64,000 nucleotides of DNA from Magnetospirillum sp902729445. GTDB lineage: Bacteria > Pseudomonadota > Alphaproteobacteria > Rhodospirillales > Magnetospirillaceae. The stretch lies in assembly GCF_902729445.1 (NCBI RefSeq), contig NZ_CACVCE010000002.1:1-64000 (forward strand), in the 5' to 3' direction. This document shows positions 47,963 through 57,146 of the stretch, one piece after another. How positions within the stretch are numbered: the stretch's first letter is position 1; every line of letters starts with the position of its first letter. The position numbers were made by a program, and so were the translations under genes. Below the pieces are notes generated by a model that was not told the origin of the DNA, did not search any database, and was given only the letters and a program-made list of their open reading frames with translations.

Positions 47963-49222
47963 TCACATCTCGAAGTGGCGGCGCACGCGTTCTTCCAGCA
48001 GGCGCCGTGCCTCGGCCTCGTCGCAATCGGCCAATTGGTCGAAGATCGCGGCGGCGATCACGCGGAACTCGGCCATGACCGTGTGGTCGAAATGGCTGCC
48101 GGTGTCACGCTCCAAGATCGCCATCACCTCGTCGAACTTCATCGGCGCCTTGTAGGGCCGCTTCGAGCACAGCGCGTCGAACACGTCGGCGACGGCGAAG
48201 ATGCGCGCCGCCAACGGAATCTCCTCGCCCTTGATCCGACGGGGGTAGCCGCTGCCGTCCCACTTCTCGTGGTGCGCCGCCACCACCGCGTGGGCGCCGT
48301 CCAGCCAGCCCATGCCGGTGACGATCTCCTCGCCCAGGGCGACGTGGGTGCGCATGATGGTCATTTCGCCGTCATCCAGCCGCCCGGGCTTGAGCAGGAT
48401 GGCGTCGGGGATGCCGATCTTGCCGACATCGTGCAGGAAACTGCCGGCGATCAGGGCCTGCATGGCCGACCCGGTCATGCCCAGGCGCTCGGCGATGCGG
48501 GCCGCGATCCACGCGACCCGGTAATTGTGGGCGCCGGTGTCGGAATCGCGCTTGGCGATGGCGCGGCCCAGGGCCTCCATCATCGAGATGTGGGAATCCA
48601 GCACCTCGCGGGCCTTGCGCTCGTTGTCGGATGACAGGTGCACCACCACCGGATAAAGCGCCGCCCCGCACAGAAGCGAGGCCAGGCTGACCATCAACGC
48701 CACCGCCAGCGAGCTGTCCAGGATCTGTTGGCGCTGCCATTCCGGCACGACGCGCACGCCCTCGAAATAGCCCAGGATCGGCCCGGTGGTGTCGGCGCTG
48801 TCGGTGCGCAGCGGCACGAACACCCTAAGCACCCAGCGGTCGGCAACCCGAATGTTTTCATAGGATGCAGAGCTGTAGTTCGGCCTGCCGTGGCTGGGCA
48901 GGGCGGATTCCACCGTTTCGCCCTCGGCGGTGATGGCCTCGGCCAGCTTCGTGCCGCTCTTGTCATAGATCTCGGCGATGTCGAACAGACCGCCCGAGAT
49001 GGTCTTGGCGGCCTGCATGGCCCGCTCGATTCCTTCCTCGCCGGACAGGCCGATGGCGTCGTGGAAGTGCATCAGTTGGTCGGATTCCTCGATCGCCAGC
49101 TTGACGATGCTTTCCTCGGCGCCTTCCCGTTCGACAAACCAGGCGATCGGGCTGGCCACCGAGGCCAGCACGATGCTCACGGCCGCAATGCGGATCGCTG
49201 TGCGCTTCTGAAACGGATTCAT
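47963..49222 (-). CDS. Membrane HD-GYP domain phosphodiesterase-type protein
   Basis: Encodes 419 residues from ATG 49222 with AAAGGA upstream (frame opens at 49270). Membrane helices at about 9-30 and 178-200 enclose a periplasmic sensor of about 145 residues. The HD-GYP domain (about 215-400) has GAHNYRVAWIAARIAERLG, FLHDVGKIGIPD, HHEKWDGSGYP and DVFDALCSKRPYK, all intact, so c-di-GMP hydrolysis is expected. No receiver or GGDEF. It stands alone and is divergent from the diheme lipoprotein gene. Confidence 0.92.
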   Translation of the reverse strand: MNPFQKRTAIRIAAVSIVLASVASPIAWFVEREGAEESIVKLAIEESDQLMHFHDAIGLSGEEGIERAMQAAKTISGGLFDIAEIYDKSGTKLAEAITAEGETVESALPSHGRPNYSSASYENIRVADRWVLRVFVPLRTDSADTTGPILGYFEGVRVVPEWQRQQILDSSLAVALMVSLASLLCGAALYPVVVHLSSDNERKAREVLDSHISMMEALGRAIAKRDSDTGAHNYRVAWIAARIAERLGMTGSAMQALIAGSFLHDVGKIGIPDAILLKPGRLDDGEMTIMRTHVALGEEIVTGMGWLDGAHAVVAAHHEKWDGSGYPRRIKGEEIPLAARIFAVADVFDALCSKRPYKAPMKFDEVMAILERDTGSHFDHTVMAEFRVIAAAIFDQLADCDEAEARRLLEERVRRHFEM

Positions 49223-49400
49223 GCCAACGGGTCCTTTGGGGCGGATGGGGCGTGCGGCGCGATCATACACCAGGCGGTGAGGTCGTCCATGAACCGGGAA
49301 TGAACGTTCAGTTCATTACCAAAAGTAGTTAAACTGTAGTTGTCTTGCGATGTAAGAATGGTATCGTCGTTCCGTGCAATCGTCATAAGGGGGGGTGTTC

Positions 49401-51098
49401 ATGCTGAGATATCTTTCAGTGATCGCGATCGGCGGCCTGATGATGGGGTGTGCCCCCGAACCGGCCGTTCAGGAATCCAAGCCCGTGGGTCAGCGGGACG
49501 AGGCGCCGGCCTGGGCCGCCAAGACCAACGCGACCGAATACAACGTCATGAAGGTCAACCAGGGCTGGAACAACGACGAGGCCGATTGGTACTACAATCT
49601 CAGCCAGGGTTCCCGCATCGCCCACTACGATCTGGTGGTCAATCTGGAACAGCCGAAATCCTTCGATCGGTTTCTGGCTGGCGGCCTGGTCCGCTACGGC
49701 TATCTGCCGGCGGTTTCGGCCAAATGGAATTCCGACAATTTGCCGATCGGTTTCGCCAAGGACCAGCCCGACCAGTTCAAGCCGGCCTGGTTCGGCATGA
49801 CCTGCGCGGCTTGCCACACCAACCGCATCCGGTACCAGGGGCGCGAGATTCAGATCGACGGCGCCCCGGCCCTGGCCGATCTGGGGGGCTTCCTGCGCGA
49901 TCTGCAAGCGGCGCTGGCAGAAACCGTCTCGGATTCCGGCAAGTTCGACCGGATGTCGTTCCGCATGCTGGGGGCTGCGCCCTCCAACCGCGCCAAGCAG
50001 GCATTGAAGGCGCGGCTGAAGGAAAACGCCGACCGTGTCGCCGTCATCTTGAAGAACTCGAGCAGCGAGAGCTGGGGACATGGCCGCACCGATGCGTTCG
50101 GCATGATCTTCAACCGTGTCACCGGTGTCGATCTGCGCTATGACGCCAACGAGAAGGCGGCCGATGCCCCGGTGTCGTATCCGCATCTGTGGGATACCGG
50201 CCGCTTCAACTGGGTGCAGTGGAATGCCGCCGTGCCCAACCGCACCAGCTTCGAGAAGCTGGGCCGCAATGCCGGCGAGGTGCTGGGCGTGTTCGGCGAC
50301 GCCGCGCTGAAGAAGCCCAGCCTGCTGCATGATTACTATGACAGCACGGTGCGGGTGCGCAATCTGGGCGCCATGGAAGTGCTGGTCGAAAAGTTGACGT
50401 CGCCGCGCTGGCGCGATGCCATCGGTCCGATCGACGCCAAGCTGGCCGGCCGGGGCGGCAATATTTACGCCGAGAAGTGTATGTCGTGCCACGCCCTGCT
50501 GACCGACCCCAGTGCCCCGATCGAGGTGGTGACCATCCCGATGGATCAGGTCGGCACCGACCCGACCATGAACCAGAACGCTACCCGCATGGTCCAGACC
50601 CGTCAGTTGGCCGGCACCAAGATGCTGGGCGGTGCCAAGCTGCAGCCGACCGACCTGGGCATCAATCTTCTGGCCAACGCGGTCACCGGTTCGATCCTGG
50701 GCAAGATCGCCCGGCCCGAGACCGATCCGCTGTCGCCCTTGCCGACCGGCTGGAGCGCGCCGAAGGCCCTGGCCAAGCCGCCGGCCGGTCCGTCCTTTGC
50801 CGTCGCCACCGTCTATAAGGCCCGTCCGCTCAACGGCATCTGGGCGACCGCGCCCTATCTGCACAACGGCTCGGTGCCCAATCTGTACGAACTGCTGAAG
50901 CCGCCGGCCGAGCGGATCAAGACCTTCAAGGTTGGCGGCACCGTCTTCGACGCCAAGAATGTCGGCTTCCGGACCAACATCGGCCGAACTGAGTTCGACA
51001 CCACCAAGCCGGCCAATTCCAATGCCGGGCACACCTATGGAACCGACTTGACCGACGAGCAGCGTTGGCAGCTGATCGAGTACATCAAGACGCTTTAA
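49401..51098 (+). CDS. Diheme c-type cytochrome lipoprotein, RoxA-like
   Basis: Encodes 565 residues; a GTG 6 bp upstream is also in frame. The N-terminus is a lipoprotein signal with Cys 17 in LMMGC. Haem motifs CAACH (135-139) and CMSCH (360-364) lie in a MauG/peroxidase-related fold. The C-terminal YKARPLNGIWATAPYLHNGSVPNLYELL is the hallmark of RoxA-type rubber oxygenases and related di-haem proteins. RoxA cleaves polyisoprene oxidatively; whether this lipid-anchored version does is unknown. GGGGGG precedes the start. A terminator follows. Confidence 0.88.
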   Translation: MLRYLSVIAIGGLMMGCAPEPAVQESKPVGQRDEAPAWAAKTNATEYNVMKVNQGWNNDEADWYYNLSQGSRIAHYDLVVNLEQPKSFDRFLAGGLVRYGYLPAVSAKWNSDNLPIGFAKDQPDQFKPAWFGMTCAACHTNRIRYQGREIQIDGAPALADLGGFLRDLQAALAETVSDSGKFDRMSFRMLGAAPSNRAKQALKARLKENADRVAVILKNSSSESWGHGRTDAFGMIFNRVTGVDLRYDANEKAADAPVSYPHLWDTGRFNWVQWNAAVPNRTSFEKLGRNAGEVLGVFGDAALKKPSLLHDYYDSTVRVRNLGAMEVLVEKLTSPRWRDAIGPIDAKLAGRGGNIYAEKCMSCHALLTDPSAPIEVVTIPMDQVGTDPTMNQNATRMVQTRQLAGTKMLGGAKLQPTDLGINLLANAVTGSILGKIARPETDPLSPLPTGWSAPKALAKPPAGPSFAVATVYKARPLNGIWATAPYLHNGSVPNLYELLKPPAERIKTFKVGGTVFDAKNVGFRTNIGRTEFDTTKPANSNAGHTYGTDLTDEQRWQLIEYIKTL

Positions 51099-51117
51099 CC
51101 GTCTTCCTCCCTCGACT

Positions 51118-51152
51118 TAGGCCGTCACCGTCACCGGTGGCGGCCTATTCTT
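51118..51152 (+). terminator. Terminator after the diheme gene
   Basis: TAGGCCG (51118-51124) pairs with CGGCCTA (51141-51147), with an inner CACC/GGTG stem, followed by TTCTTT. The stop of the convergent DUF1127 gene lies inside the 3' arm, so the structure may serve both strands. Confidence 0.75.
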
Positions 51153-51354
51153 TCCAGAACGGCTTGGCGGCTTCTTCTTCCACCTGGGCGCGGTTCAGGC
51201 CCAGATCGGTCATCATGCGATAGTCCAGGCGCGACAACGCGCGGCGCTGGGCCGAACGCTCGATCCAGGTCAGCAGCATGTCCAACCGCAGTCGAAAGCC
51301 TTCGCTCGACCGGGTGAGGCGGAAAAATGAACCCATCCAATTCTGGGCAGTCAT
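51145..51354 (-). CDS. DUF1127 small protein
   Basis: Encodes 69 residues from ATG 51354, with GGAGGGC 7 bp upstream; the frame extends to 51393. The C-terminal DUF1127 motif is clear: ERSAQRRALSRLDYRMMTDLGL. These arginine-rich small proteins are associated with stress, phosphate and RNA-related regulation in alphaproteobacteria. It is divergent from the MocR regulator (75 bp apart) and likely under its control. Confidence 0.88.
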   Translation of the reverse strand: MTAQNWMGSFFRLTRSSEGFRLRLDMLLTWIERSAQRRALSRLDYRMMTDLGLNRAQVEEEAAKPFWKE

Positions 51355-51367
51355 GGCATTGCCCTCC

Positions 51368-51436
51368 ATTGACACCGTAATTGATTTGCACATTGACGGT
51401 GTATCCGAGTCAATGGCAGTATTGACACCATGTCAA
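51368..51436. promoter_or_regulatory. Repeated TTGACACC-type operator between DUF1127 and mocR-like gene
   Basis: Three direct copies of a TTGAC(A/G)(C/G)(C/T) motif lie at 51369-51378, 51393-51402 and 51422-51431, the last forming the palindrome TTGACACCATGTCAA that spans the regulator's start codon. A -35 TTGACG (51393-51398) and -10 CAGTAT (51417-51422), 18 bp apart, would start transcription at about the ATG (51430), again leaderless. MocR regulators commonly bind direct repeats, so autoregulation and control of DUF1127 are likely. Confidence 0.55.
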
Positions 51437-52824
51437 ATTGGCTTCCCGACCTGGCCGCCCATGGCGGACCGAAATACCGCGCCATCGCCGACGCCATCGA
51501 GGCCGACATCGCCTCGGGCGGGTTGGCCCCGGGCTTTCGCATGCCGACCCACCGCGATCTGGCCTGGCGCCTGAAGGTCACCGTCGGCACGGTGGCGCGG
51601 GCCTATGTCGAGGCCGAGCGTCGCGGCCTGCTGTCAGGCGAGGTCGGGCGCGGTACCTTCGTCACCGACCCGGCCCGCCAGGCCGACGCAGCCCTGCCGG
51701 AATATTTGGCGGTGGCGTGGCGGCCCCAGCCCGACACCGTCAACCTGGCCGTCAACCGGCCGGGCGGCGACCAGGGCGCCTGGGCGGTCGGCCCGGTGCT
51801 GGAACGGATTGGCCGCCGTCCCGATCTGCCGCAATTGCTGTCCTACAACCTGGACCCGGTCGGCATGCGCCACCGCCAGGCCGGCGCCTTGTGGCTAAAA
51901 CGCGAGAAGGTCGAGGTGGTGCCGGAATTGGTGTCGGTCACCGCCGGCAGCCAGCAGGCCATCGTCGCCGCCCTGGCCACCCTGACCCGGGCCGGCGACA
52001 TGGTCGCCGCCGAGGAATTGACCTATCCCGGTTTCAAGTCGGCCGCCGCCCTGCTGGGTCGGCCGGTGGTGCCGGTGGCGATGGATGAACACGGACTGAT
52101 CCCCGACGAGGTCGACAAGGCCTTCGCCAAGGGGGCGCGTCTGCTTTATACCACCGCGACGGTGCAGAACCCGACCACCGCCACCCTGAGCGCCGAACGC
52201 CGCCGGGCCATCGCGCAATTGGCCCGCGCCCATGATGCGTTCGTGCTGGAAGACGGGGTGCACCGATTCCTTGATCCCGACGGCCCCGACGCGCTGCAGG
52301 TGTTCGCGCCCGAGCGGGTGATTTATCTGACCACCTTGTCGAAAAGCGTGTCGCCGGGCCTGCGCGCCGCTTTCGCCGCCGTTCCCGCCGTCTGGAAGGG
52401 CCGCTTCGACGCCGCCATCGGTGCCCTTAGCCTGGCGTTGCCGGTGCCCTTGATCGAAGCCGCCTGCATCCTGATCGACGAGGGCCAGGCGATCGTCGCC
52501 GCCGACCGCCAGCGGGCCGAGGCGATGGTTCGGCTGGATCTGGCCGCCCAAATCCTGGGTGACGAATTGCGCCCCACCGGGGCCGCCTTCAATCTGTGGC
52601 TGCCGCTGGCCCTGCCATGGACCAGCCTTTCCTTCGTCGCCGAGGCGGCCCGGCACGGCGTCAACCTGGCGCCCACCGAATCCTTCGCCATCGGCCGGCC
52701 GCACCAGGACGGCGTGCGGGTATCGGTGACGGCGCCGCCTGATCATGCCACCCTGGAACGGGGCCTTCGCATCCTGGCCGGCCTGTTGGCCGCCGGTCCC
52801 GGCCATACCATGCCGACGGTGTAA
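51430..52824 (+). CDS. MocR-type GntR regulator with PLP aminotransferase domain
   Basis: Encodes 464 residues. A GntR winged helix-turn-helix (about 8-80: YRAIADAIEADIASGGLAPGFRMPTHRDLA) is fused to a fold-type I aminotransferase domain (about 105-450) with the Schiff-base Lys 305 in YLTTLSKSVSPGL. In this family PLP or its adducts control DNA binding. No ribosome site is visible, fitting a leaderless start. It ends 4 bp before chrA, so it is probably co-transcribed with it. Confidence 0.93.
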   Translation: MSNWLPDLAAHGGPKYRAIADAIEADIASGGLAPGFRMPTHRDLAWRLKVTVGTVARAYVEAERRGLLSGEVGRGTFVTDPARQADAALPEYLAVAWRPQPDTVNLAVNRPGGDQGAWAVGPVLERIGRRPDLPQLLSYNLDPVGMRHRQAGALWLKREKVEVVPELVSVTAGSQQAIVAALATLTRAGDMVAAEELTYPGFKSAAALLGRPVVPVAMDEHGLIPDEVDKAFAKGARLLYTTATVQNPTTATLSAERRRAIAQLARAHDAFVLEDGVHRFLDPDGPDALQVFAPERVIYLTTLSKSVSPGLRAAFAAVPAVWKGRFDAAIGALSLALPVPLIEAACILIDEGQAIVAADRQRAEAMVRLDLAAQILGDELRPTGAAFNLWLPLALPWTSLSFVAEAARHGVNLAPTESFAIGRPHQDGVRVSVTAPPDHATLERGLRILAGLLAAGPGHTMPTV

Positions 52825-52828
52825 CACC

Positions 52829-54085
52829 ATGCAGCCCGGTTTCGCCGAGACGGTTCGCACCTTCGCCAAGATCGGGCTGCTGTCGTTCGGCGGGCCGGCC
52901 GGGCAGATCGCCACCATGCACCGCATCCTGGTGGACGAGAAGAAGTGGCTGGACGAGGAACGCTTCCTGCACGCCCTGAATTTCTGCATGCTGCTGCCCG
53001 GCCCCGAGGCCCAACAACTGGCCACCTATGCCGGCTGGCTGCTGCACCGGGTCAAGGGCGGGCTGGCCGCCGGCATCTTGTTCGTCGCCCCCGGTTTCGT
53101 GGTGATGATGGCGCTGGCCGCCTTCTATGTCGGCTTTCGCGACCTGACCCTGGTCCAGGGATTGTTCGCCGGACTGAAGCCGGCAGTGCTGGCGGTGGTG
53201 GTCGAAGCCTGCCTGCGCATCGGCAAACGCGGCCTGAAGCGGCCCAGTCACCGGGTGGTGGCGGTGCTGTCCTTCCTCGCCATCTTCCTGTTCGGCCTGC
53301 CCTTTCCGCTGATCGTCGCGGCGGCCGGGCTTTACGGCTTCGCCAGCACCAAGGCCGAGGGCCAGCTAGCGGTGGTGGACAGCCCGCCGGTCGGGCGGTC
53401 GCTGCCGACGATTCTTCTGTGGTCGATCCTGTGGCTGGCCCCGGTCGGGCTGGCGTTGGCCTGGGGTCAAGGGGCCTTCGGGGCGGTCGGCCTGTTCTTC
53501 GCCAAGATGGCGGTGGTGACCTTCGGCGGCGCCTATTCGGTTCTGGCTTACGTCGCCCAGCAGGCGGTCGAGGTGCATGGCTGGCTGACGCCCCCTGAGA
53601 TGCTGGACGGCTTGGGGCTGGCGGAAACCACCCCCGGTCCGCTGATCCTGGTCAACCAGTTCGCAGGCTTCCTGGCCGGCTTTCGCGATCCCGGCCCGTT
53701 GAACCCATGGGCCGGCGGAGTGCTGGCGGCCTGCCTGACGGTGTGGGTGACCTTCGTGCCGTCTTTTTTGTGGATCTTCGCCGGCGCCCCCCATGTCGAG
53801 CGCATGCGCGGCAATGCCCGGCTGGCGGCGGCCTTGTCGGCCATCACCGCCGCCGTCTTCGGTGTGATCTTGAACCTGTCGCTGTGGTTCGCCCTGCATG
53901 TGGCCTTTGCCAAGGTCGGCGATTGGGGGGTGGGGCCGATCAATCTGCCGCTTCCCGATCCGGCCTCGGCCCAGCCGGTCGCCATCGTCCTGGGGGCGGC
54001 GGCGATGGTGGCTTTGGTTCGCTTGAAGTGGGGAATGGTGCCGGTGTTGGCAGGCTCAGCCGCGATCGGCGCCCTGCTTTATTAG
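52829..54085 (+). CDS. chrA: Chromate transporter ChrA, long two-domain form
   Basis: Encodes 418 residues with two homologous membrane halves. The first has FGGPAGQIATMHR and FCMLLPGPEAQQLATYAGW; the second has TFGGAYSVLAYVAQQAVE and GLGLAETTPGPLILVNQFAGF. ChrA exports chromate in exchange for or driven by ion gradients and gives resistance; sulfate competition is typical. Its stop runs 30 bp into the convergent MFS gene. It follows the MocR gene by 4 bp. Confidence 0.93.
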   Translation: MQPGFAETVRTFAKIGLLSFGGPAGQIATMHRILVDEKKWLDEERFLHALNFCMLLPGPEAQQLATYAGWLLHRVKGGLAAGILFVAPGFVVMMALAAFYVGFRDLTLVQGLFAGLKPAVLAVVVEACLRIGKRGLKRPSHRVVAVLSFLAIFLFGLPFPLIVAAAGLYGFASTKAEGQLAVVDSPPVGRSLPTILLWSILWLAPVGLALAWGQGAFGAVGLFFAKMAVVTFGGAYSVLAYVAQQAVEVHGWLTPPEMLDGLGLAETTPGPLILVNQFAGFLAGFRDPGPLNPWAGGVLAACLTVWVTFVPSFLWIFAGAPHVERMRGNARLAAALSAITAAVFGVILNLSLWFALHVAFAKVGDWGVGPINLPLPDPASAQPVAIVLGAAAMVALVRLKWGMVPVLAGSAAIGALLY

Positions 54086-55231
54086 CCCGCCGTCCCAGCG
54101 CCTGGCCAATAGCCAGGCCGCCAGCCCCGAGGCCATGCTGATGGCTGCCATGGTCAGGAAGGCGCCGCCGCCAAAGGCTTCGTACAGCCGGCCCGAGGCC
54201 AGGCTCATCAATCCCGGCGCCGCTCCGGCGGCGATGCCGGCGAAAATGCCTTGGGCGCGGGCCGACAGGCCGGCGGGCACTGCGCGGTTCAGGAAATGCA
54301 TCGCGCCCAGATGGCCGCAGCCGAAGGTGGCGGCGTGCAGCAATTGGGCAAGGGCCAAGGCGGGCAGGGCGGTGGTGGTGCCCAGCACCAACCAGCGCAC
54401 GATGCCGGCCAAGGCGGCGATCAGCAGCAGCCGGGCCGGCCCCAGCCGCGCCACCACCCGGCCCGAGAAGGCGAACAGGGCGATTTCGGCCACCACCCCT
54501 TCCGACCACAGATAGCCGATGACGTCGCCCTCGATGCCGGCAGACTTCCAATGGATGGTGGCGAAGCCGTAATAGACGGTGTGCGCCGCCTGGTTCAGGC
54601 TGGCGGCGGCCAGAAACAACAGGAACGGCGCCGAGCCCAACAGGGGCGCCAGCCGGGCCGGCTCGCGACCGGGGCCGACGGGAATCCGCTGGTCGGGCAG
54701 GGTGGCGCAACTGATGGCGGTCAGCGCCAGGGCGGCCGAGACCAGCCACACCAACAGGCTGGTCGGCTGGCCGGTCAGGATCTGGCCGGTGGCGATGGCG
54801 GCCAGGATGAACGAGGCCGATCCCCACAGCCGCACCCGCCCGTAATCCAGCTTGTGATGGGTGGCCACCGCCAGCACCAGGCTTTCGCCCACCGGCATGA
54901 TCGCCGACCAGCAGCCGGTGGCGACCACCGACAGGGTCAGGATGGTCCAGAATCCGTCGGTCAGGGCGAAGGCCAGCCAGCCGATGGCGGCGGCGGTGGC
55001 CAGTACCACCATGGGCCGGCGGCGATCGCCGCGCTTATCGACCACATGGCCGATCAGCGGATTGACCACCACCTTGGTCACATAGATGACGGCGATGATC
55101 AGGCCGATCTCGACCGGGGTCAGGCCCCGGTCCTTCAGCCATAACGGCCAGAACGGCAATTGGGTGCCGACCCCGATGAACAGGGCGGTGTAATAGAACG
55201 ACAGGCGCAGGCCGGCCTGGGTTCGGGTCAT
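54056..55231 (-). CDS. MFS transporter, HcaT/PPP-like
   Basis: Encodes 391 residues from the ATG at 55229-55231 that overlaps the upstream YdjC-like stop (ATGA). Twelve hydrophobic segments. MFS_1-like features of the HcaT group: GVGTQLPFWPLWLKDRGLTPVEIGLI, GHVVDKRGDRRRP, LWGSASFI, and the second half NQAAHTVYYGFATIHWKSAG. Substrate unknown; aromatic acids for HcaT itself. Its operon partner is a carbohydrate deacetylase, so a sugar-linked compound is possible. Overlaps chrA by 30 bp at the 3' end. Confidence 0.85.
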   Translation of the reverse strand: MTRTQAGLRLSFYYTALFIGVGTQLPFWPLWLKDRGLTPVEIGLIIAVIYVTKVVVNPLIGHVVDKRGDRRRPMVVLATAAAIGWLAFALTDGFWTILTLSVVATGCWSAIMPVGESLVLAVATHHKLDYGRVRLWGSASFILAAIATGQILTGQPTSLLVWLVSAALALTAISCATLPDQRIPVGPGREPARLAPLLGSAPFLLFLAAASLNQAAHTVYYGFATIHWKSAGIEGDVIGYLWSEGVVAEIALFAFSGRVVARLGPARLLLIAALAGIVRWLVLGTTTALPALALAQLLHAATFGCGHLGAMHFLNRAVPAGLSARAQGIFAGIAAGAAPGLMSLASGRLYEAFGGGAFLTMAAISMASGLAAWLLARRWDGGLIKQGADRG

Positions 55232-56070
55232 GGGAACAGGCGCGACAGCGTCAGTCCGCGCTGGGCCATCGACAGCACGCATTCGTCGGACGCCAGGAAG
55301 CGGTATTCCTCTTCCCGCTGGGTGGTCAGACTGTCGGCGGCCTTCAGGGCGTCATCGACGAAGCCGGGATGGACCATCATCAAGGTGCGCAGGCGCGGCC
55401 GGTCGGTGAAGCGGCGGAACAATTGGGCGAACGGCACCCTCCCCGAGAAGTCGTAGACCCCCCGGAACGAACCGTTATGCGGCACCCCTTCCACCTGCAG
55501 GCAGCGGCGGAAATGGCGGCCCAACTCGGAAATGATCAGGGCGCGCACCGGGTTGACGGCGCGGGCGATGATGGCGGCGCGCGGCTCGACGCAGGATCGG
55601 ATCCAGCCCTTGCGGCCCATGCGATGGCGCCATAATTCCAGCGTCGCGGCGCCGATTCCCGGCAATTGCTGGACATGATGGTGGCCGTCCAGGAAATCGG
55701 GGGGGCGGCCGAAGCCAGCCTCGAAGGCATCGTACTGGCGATGGAACTCGGCCTTGATCTCGGCCTGGTCCAGGCGGCCGGTCAGCGCCAGCTTCAACAG
55801 CGTGCCCAGGGGCGGCAGCTTGCCGTCGGGGGCCAGCCTGGGCATCGGTCCCAGCGGAGCCTGGTCGGTCAGCGTCAGGTGGATGCCGATATCGGCCCGG
55901 CCGTCCAGGTCCTTCAGCGCCCGGGCCTCGTCGGGCCAGAAGCGGCTTTGCGTCATGCAGCCGGTGGCCTGCAGGCGCCCCTGTTCGATCAATTGGCGGA
56001 TCGCCAGCGACACGCCGGGGGCCAGGCCGTAATCGTCGGCGCACAGGGTGATGGCGTTGGGTGCGGTCAT
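55228..56070 (-). CDS. YdjC/ChbG/HpnK-type carbohydrate deacetylase
   Basis: Encodes 280 residues. YdjC-fold motifs: CADDYGLAPGVS with the metal Asp pair, DIGIHLTLTD with a metal His, LDGHHHVQQLPG, and MMVHPGF. This metal-dependent family removes acetyl groups from sugars such as chitobiose or hopanoid-linked N-acetylglucosamine; hopanoid-type HpnK is an attractive relative but unproven. Operon with the MFS gene. It is divergent, by 95 bp, from a glycosyltransferase, which supports a glycolipid role. Confidence 0.88.
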   Translation of the reverse strand: MTAPNAITLCADDYGLAPGVSLAIRQLIEQGRLQATGCMTQSRFWPDEARALKDLDGRADIGIHLTLTDQAPLGPMPRLAPDGKLPPLGTLLKLALTGRLDQAEIKAEFHRQYDAFEAGFGRPPDFLDGHHHVQQLPGIGAATLELWRHRMGRKGWIRSCVEPRAAIIARAVNPVRALIISELGRHFRRCLQVEGVPHNGSFRGVYDFSGRVPFAQLFRRFTDRPRLRTLMMVHPGFVDDALKAADSLTTQREEEYRFLASDECVLSMAQRGLTLSRLFP

Positions 56071-56165
56071 CCGAATTTCTTTCCAGGTGCCGGACGTTGA
56101 CCGGCGGGCCGCTATTGTTCACACTTCCGCTCGACTTTCCAAGCGTCGCCACAAGGGATCTTCCC

Positions 56166-57143
56166 ATGTCCGAAAACAATCCTGATTCCGGCCGGCCGAT
56201 CCTGTCGCTGGTGGTGCCGATGTTCAATGAATCGGACAATGTCGACCATCTGTTCGCCCGGCTGATTCCGGTCCTGGACGGGTTCGGGGTGACGTGGGAA
56301 GTGGTCTGCGTCGATGACGGCAGCCGCGACGACACCGTTGCCAAGGTGGTGGCCCATCACCACCAGGAACCGCGCATCAAGCTGGTCGAATTGTCGCGCA
56401 ATTTCGGCAAGGAAAAGGCGCTGTCGGCCGGTCTGCATCACACCTCGGGCCAGGCGGTGGCGATGATCGACGCCGACCTGCAGCACCCGCCGGAACTGGT
56501 GGGGCGGATGCTGGAATTGTGGCGCGAGGGCTATGAGATGGTCATCGCCGTTCGCTCGGGCCGCGAGAAGGAAAGCGCGGTCAAACGCTTTTCGGCCAAT
56601 CTGTTCTACGACCTGTTCGCCAAGGTGTCGGAGGTCAGCCTGCCGCAAGGCGCCGGCGATTTCCGCCTGCTGGATCGCAAGGTGGTCGATGTGTTGAACT
56701 CGATGCCGGAACACACCCGCTTCATGAAGGGGCTGTATGCCTGGGTCGGTTTCCGCCAGATCTCGATCCCCTATGACGTCGCCGAACGGGTGGCGGGCCA
56801 GACCAAGTTCAACCTGTTCCGGCTTTACCGGCTGGCCATCGACGGCATCACCGCCTTTACCTCGGTGCCGTTGAAGGTGTGGACCTTCATCGGCATGCTG
56901 GTGGCCGCCTTCGCGATGCTCTACGGCCTGTTGTTCATCGTCAAGACCCTGATCCTGGGCATCGACGTGCCGGGCTATCCGTCCTTGATCGTCGCGGTGA
57001 TGTTCCTGTCCGGCGTGCAGCTGATCAGCCTGGGGGTGATCGGCGAATATCTGGGTCGGGTGTTCTCCGAGGTCAAGCACCGCCCCCTTTATGTCGTGCG
57101 CAACGCCTATGGCTGCAAGCGCAATATTCCAGTGGATGAATAG
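56166..57143 (+). CDS. Membrane glycosyltransferase family 2 (DPM/ArnC-like)
   Basis: Encodes 325 residues from ATG 56166 (MSENNPDSG). GT-A fold with LSLVVPMFNESDNVDHLF, VVCVDDGSRDDT, the DXD-containing AMIDADLQHPPEL and GAGDFRLLDRKV, followed by two membrane helices (about 236-262 and 272-295) and RVFSEVKHRPLYVV. Such enzymes transfer sugars from nucleotide donors to polyprenyl phosphate. A role with the divergent deacetylase in glycolipid synthesis is inferred. The next gene follows 3 bp later. Confidence 0.9.
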   Translation: MSENNPDSGRPILSLVVPMFNESDNVDHLFARLIPVLDGFGVTWEVVCVDDGSRDDTVAKVVAHHHQEPRIKLVELSRNFGKEKALSAGLHHTSGQAVAMIDADLQHPPELVGRMLELWREGYEMVIAVRSGREKESAVKRFSANLFYDLFAKVSEVSLPQGAGDFRLLDRKVVDVLNSMPEHTRFMKGLYAWVGFRQISIPYDVAERVAGQTKFNLFRLYRLAIDGITAFTSVPLKVWTFIGMLVAAFAMLYGLLFIVKTLILGIDVPGYPSLIVAVMFLSGVQLISLGVIGEYLGRVFSEVKHRPLYVVRNAYGCKRNIPVDE

Positions 57144-57146
57144 ACT

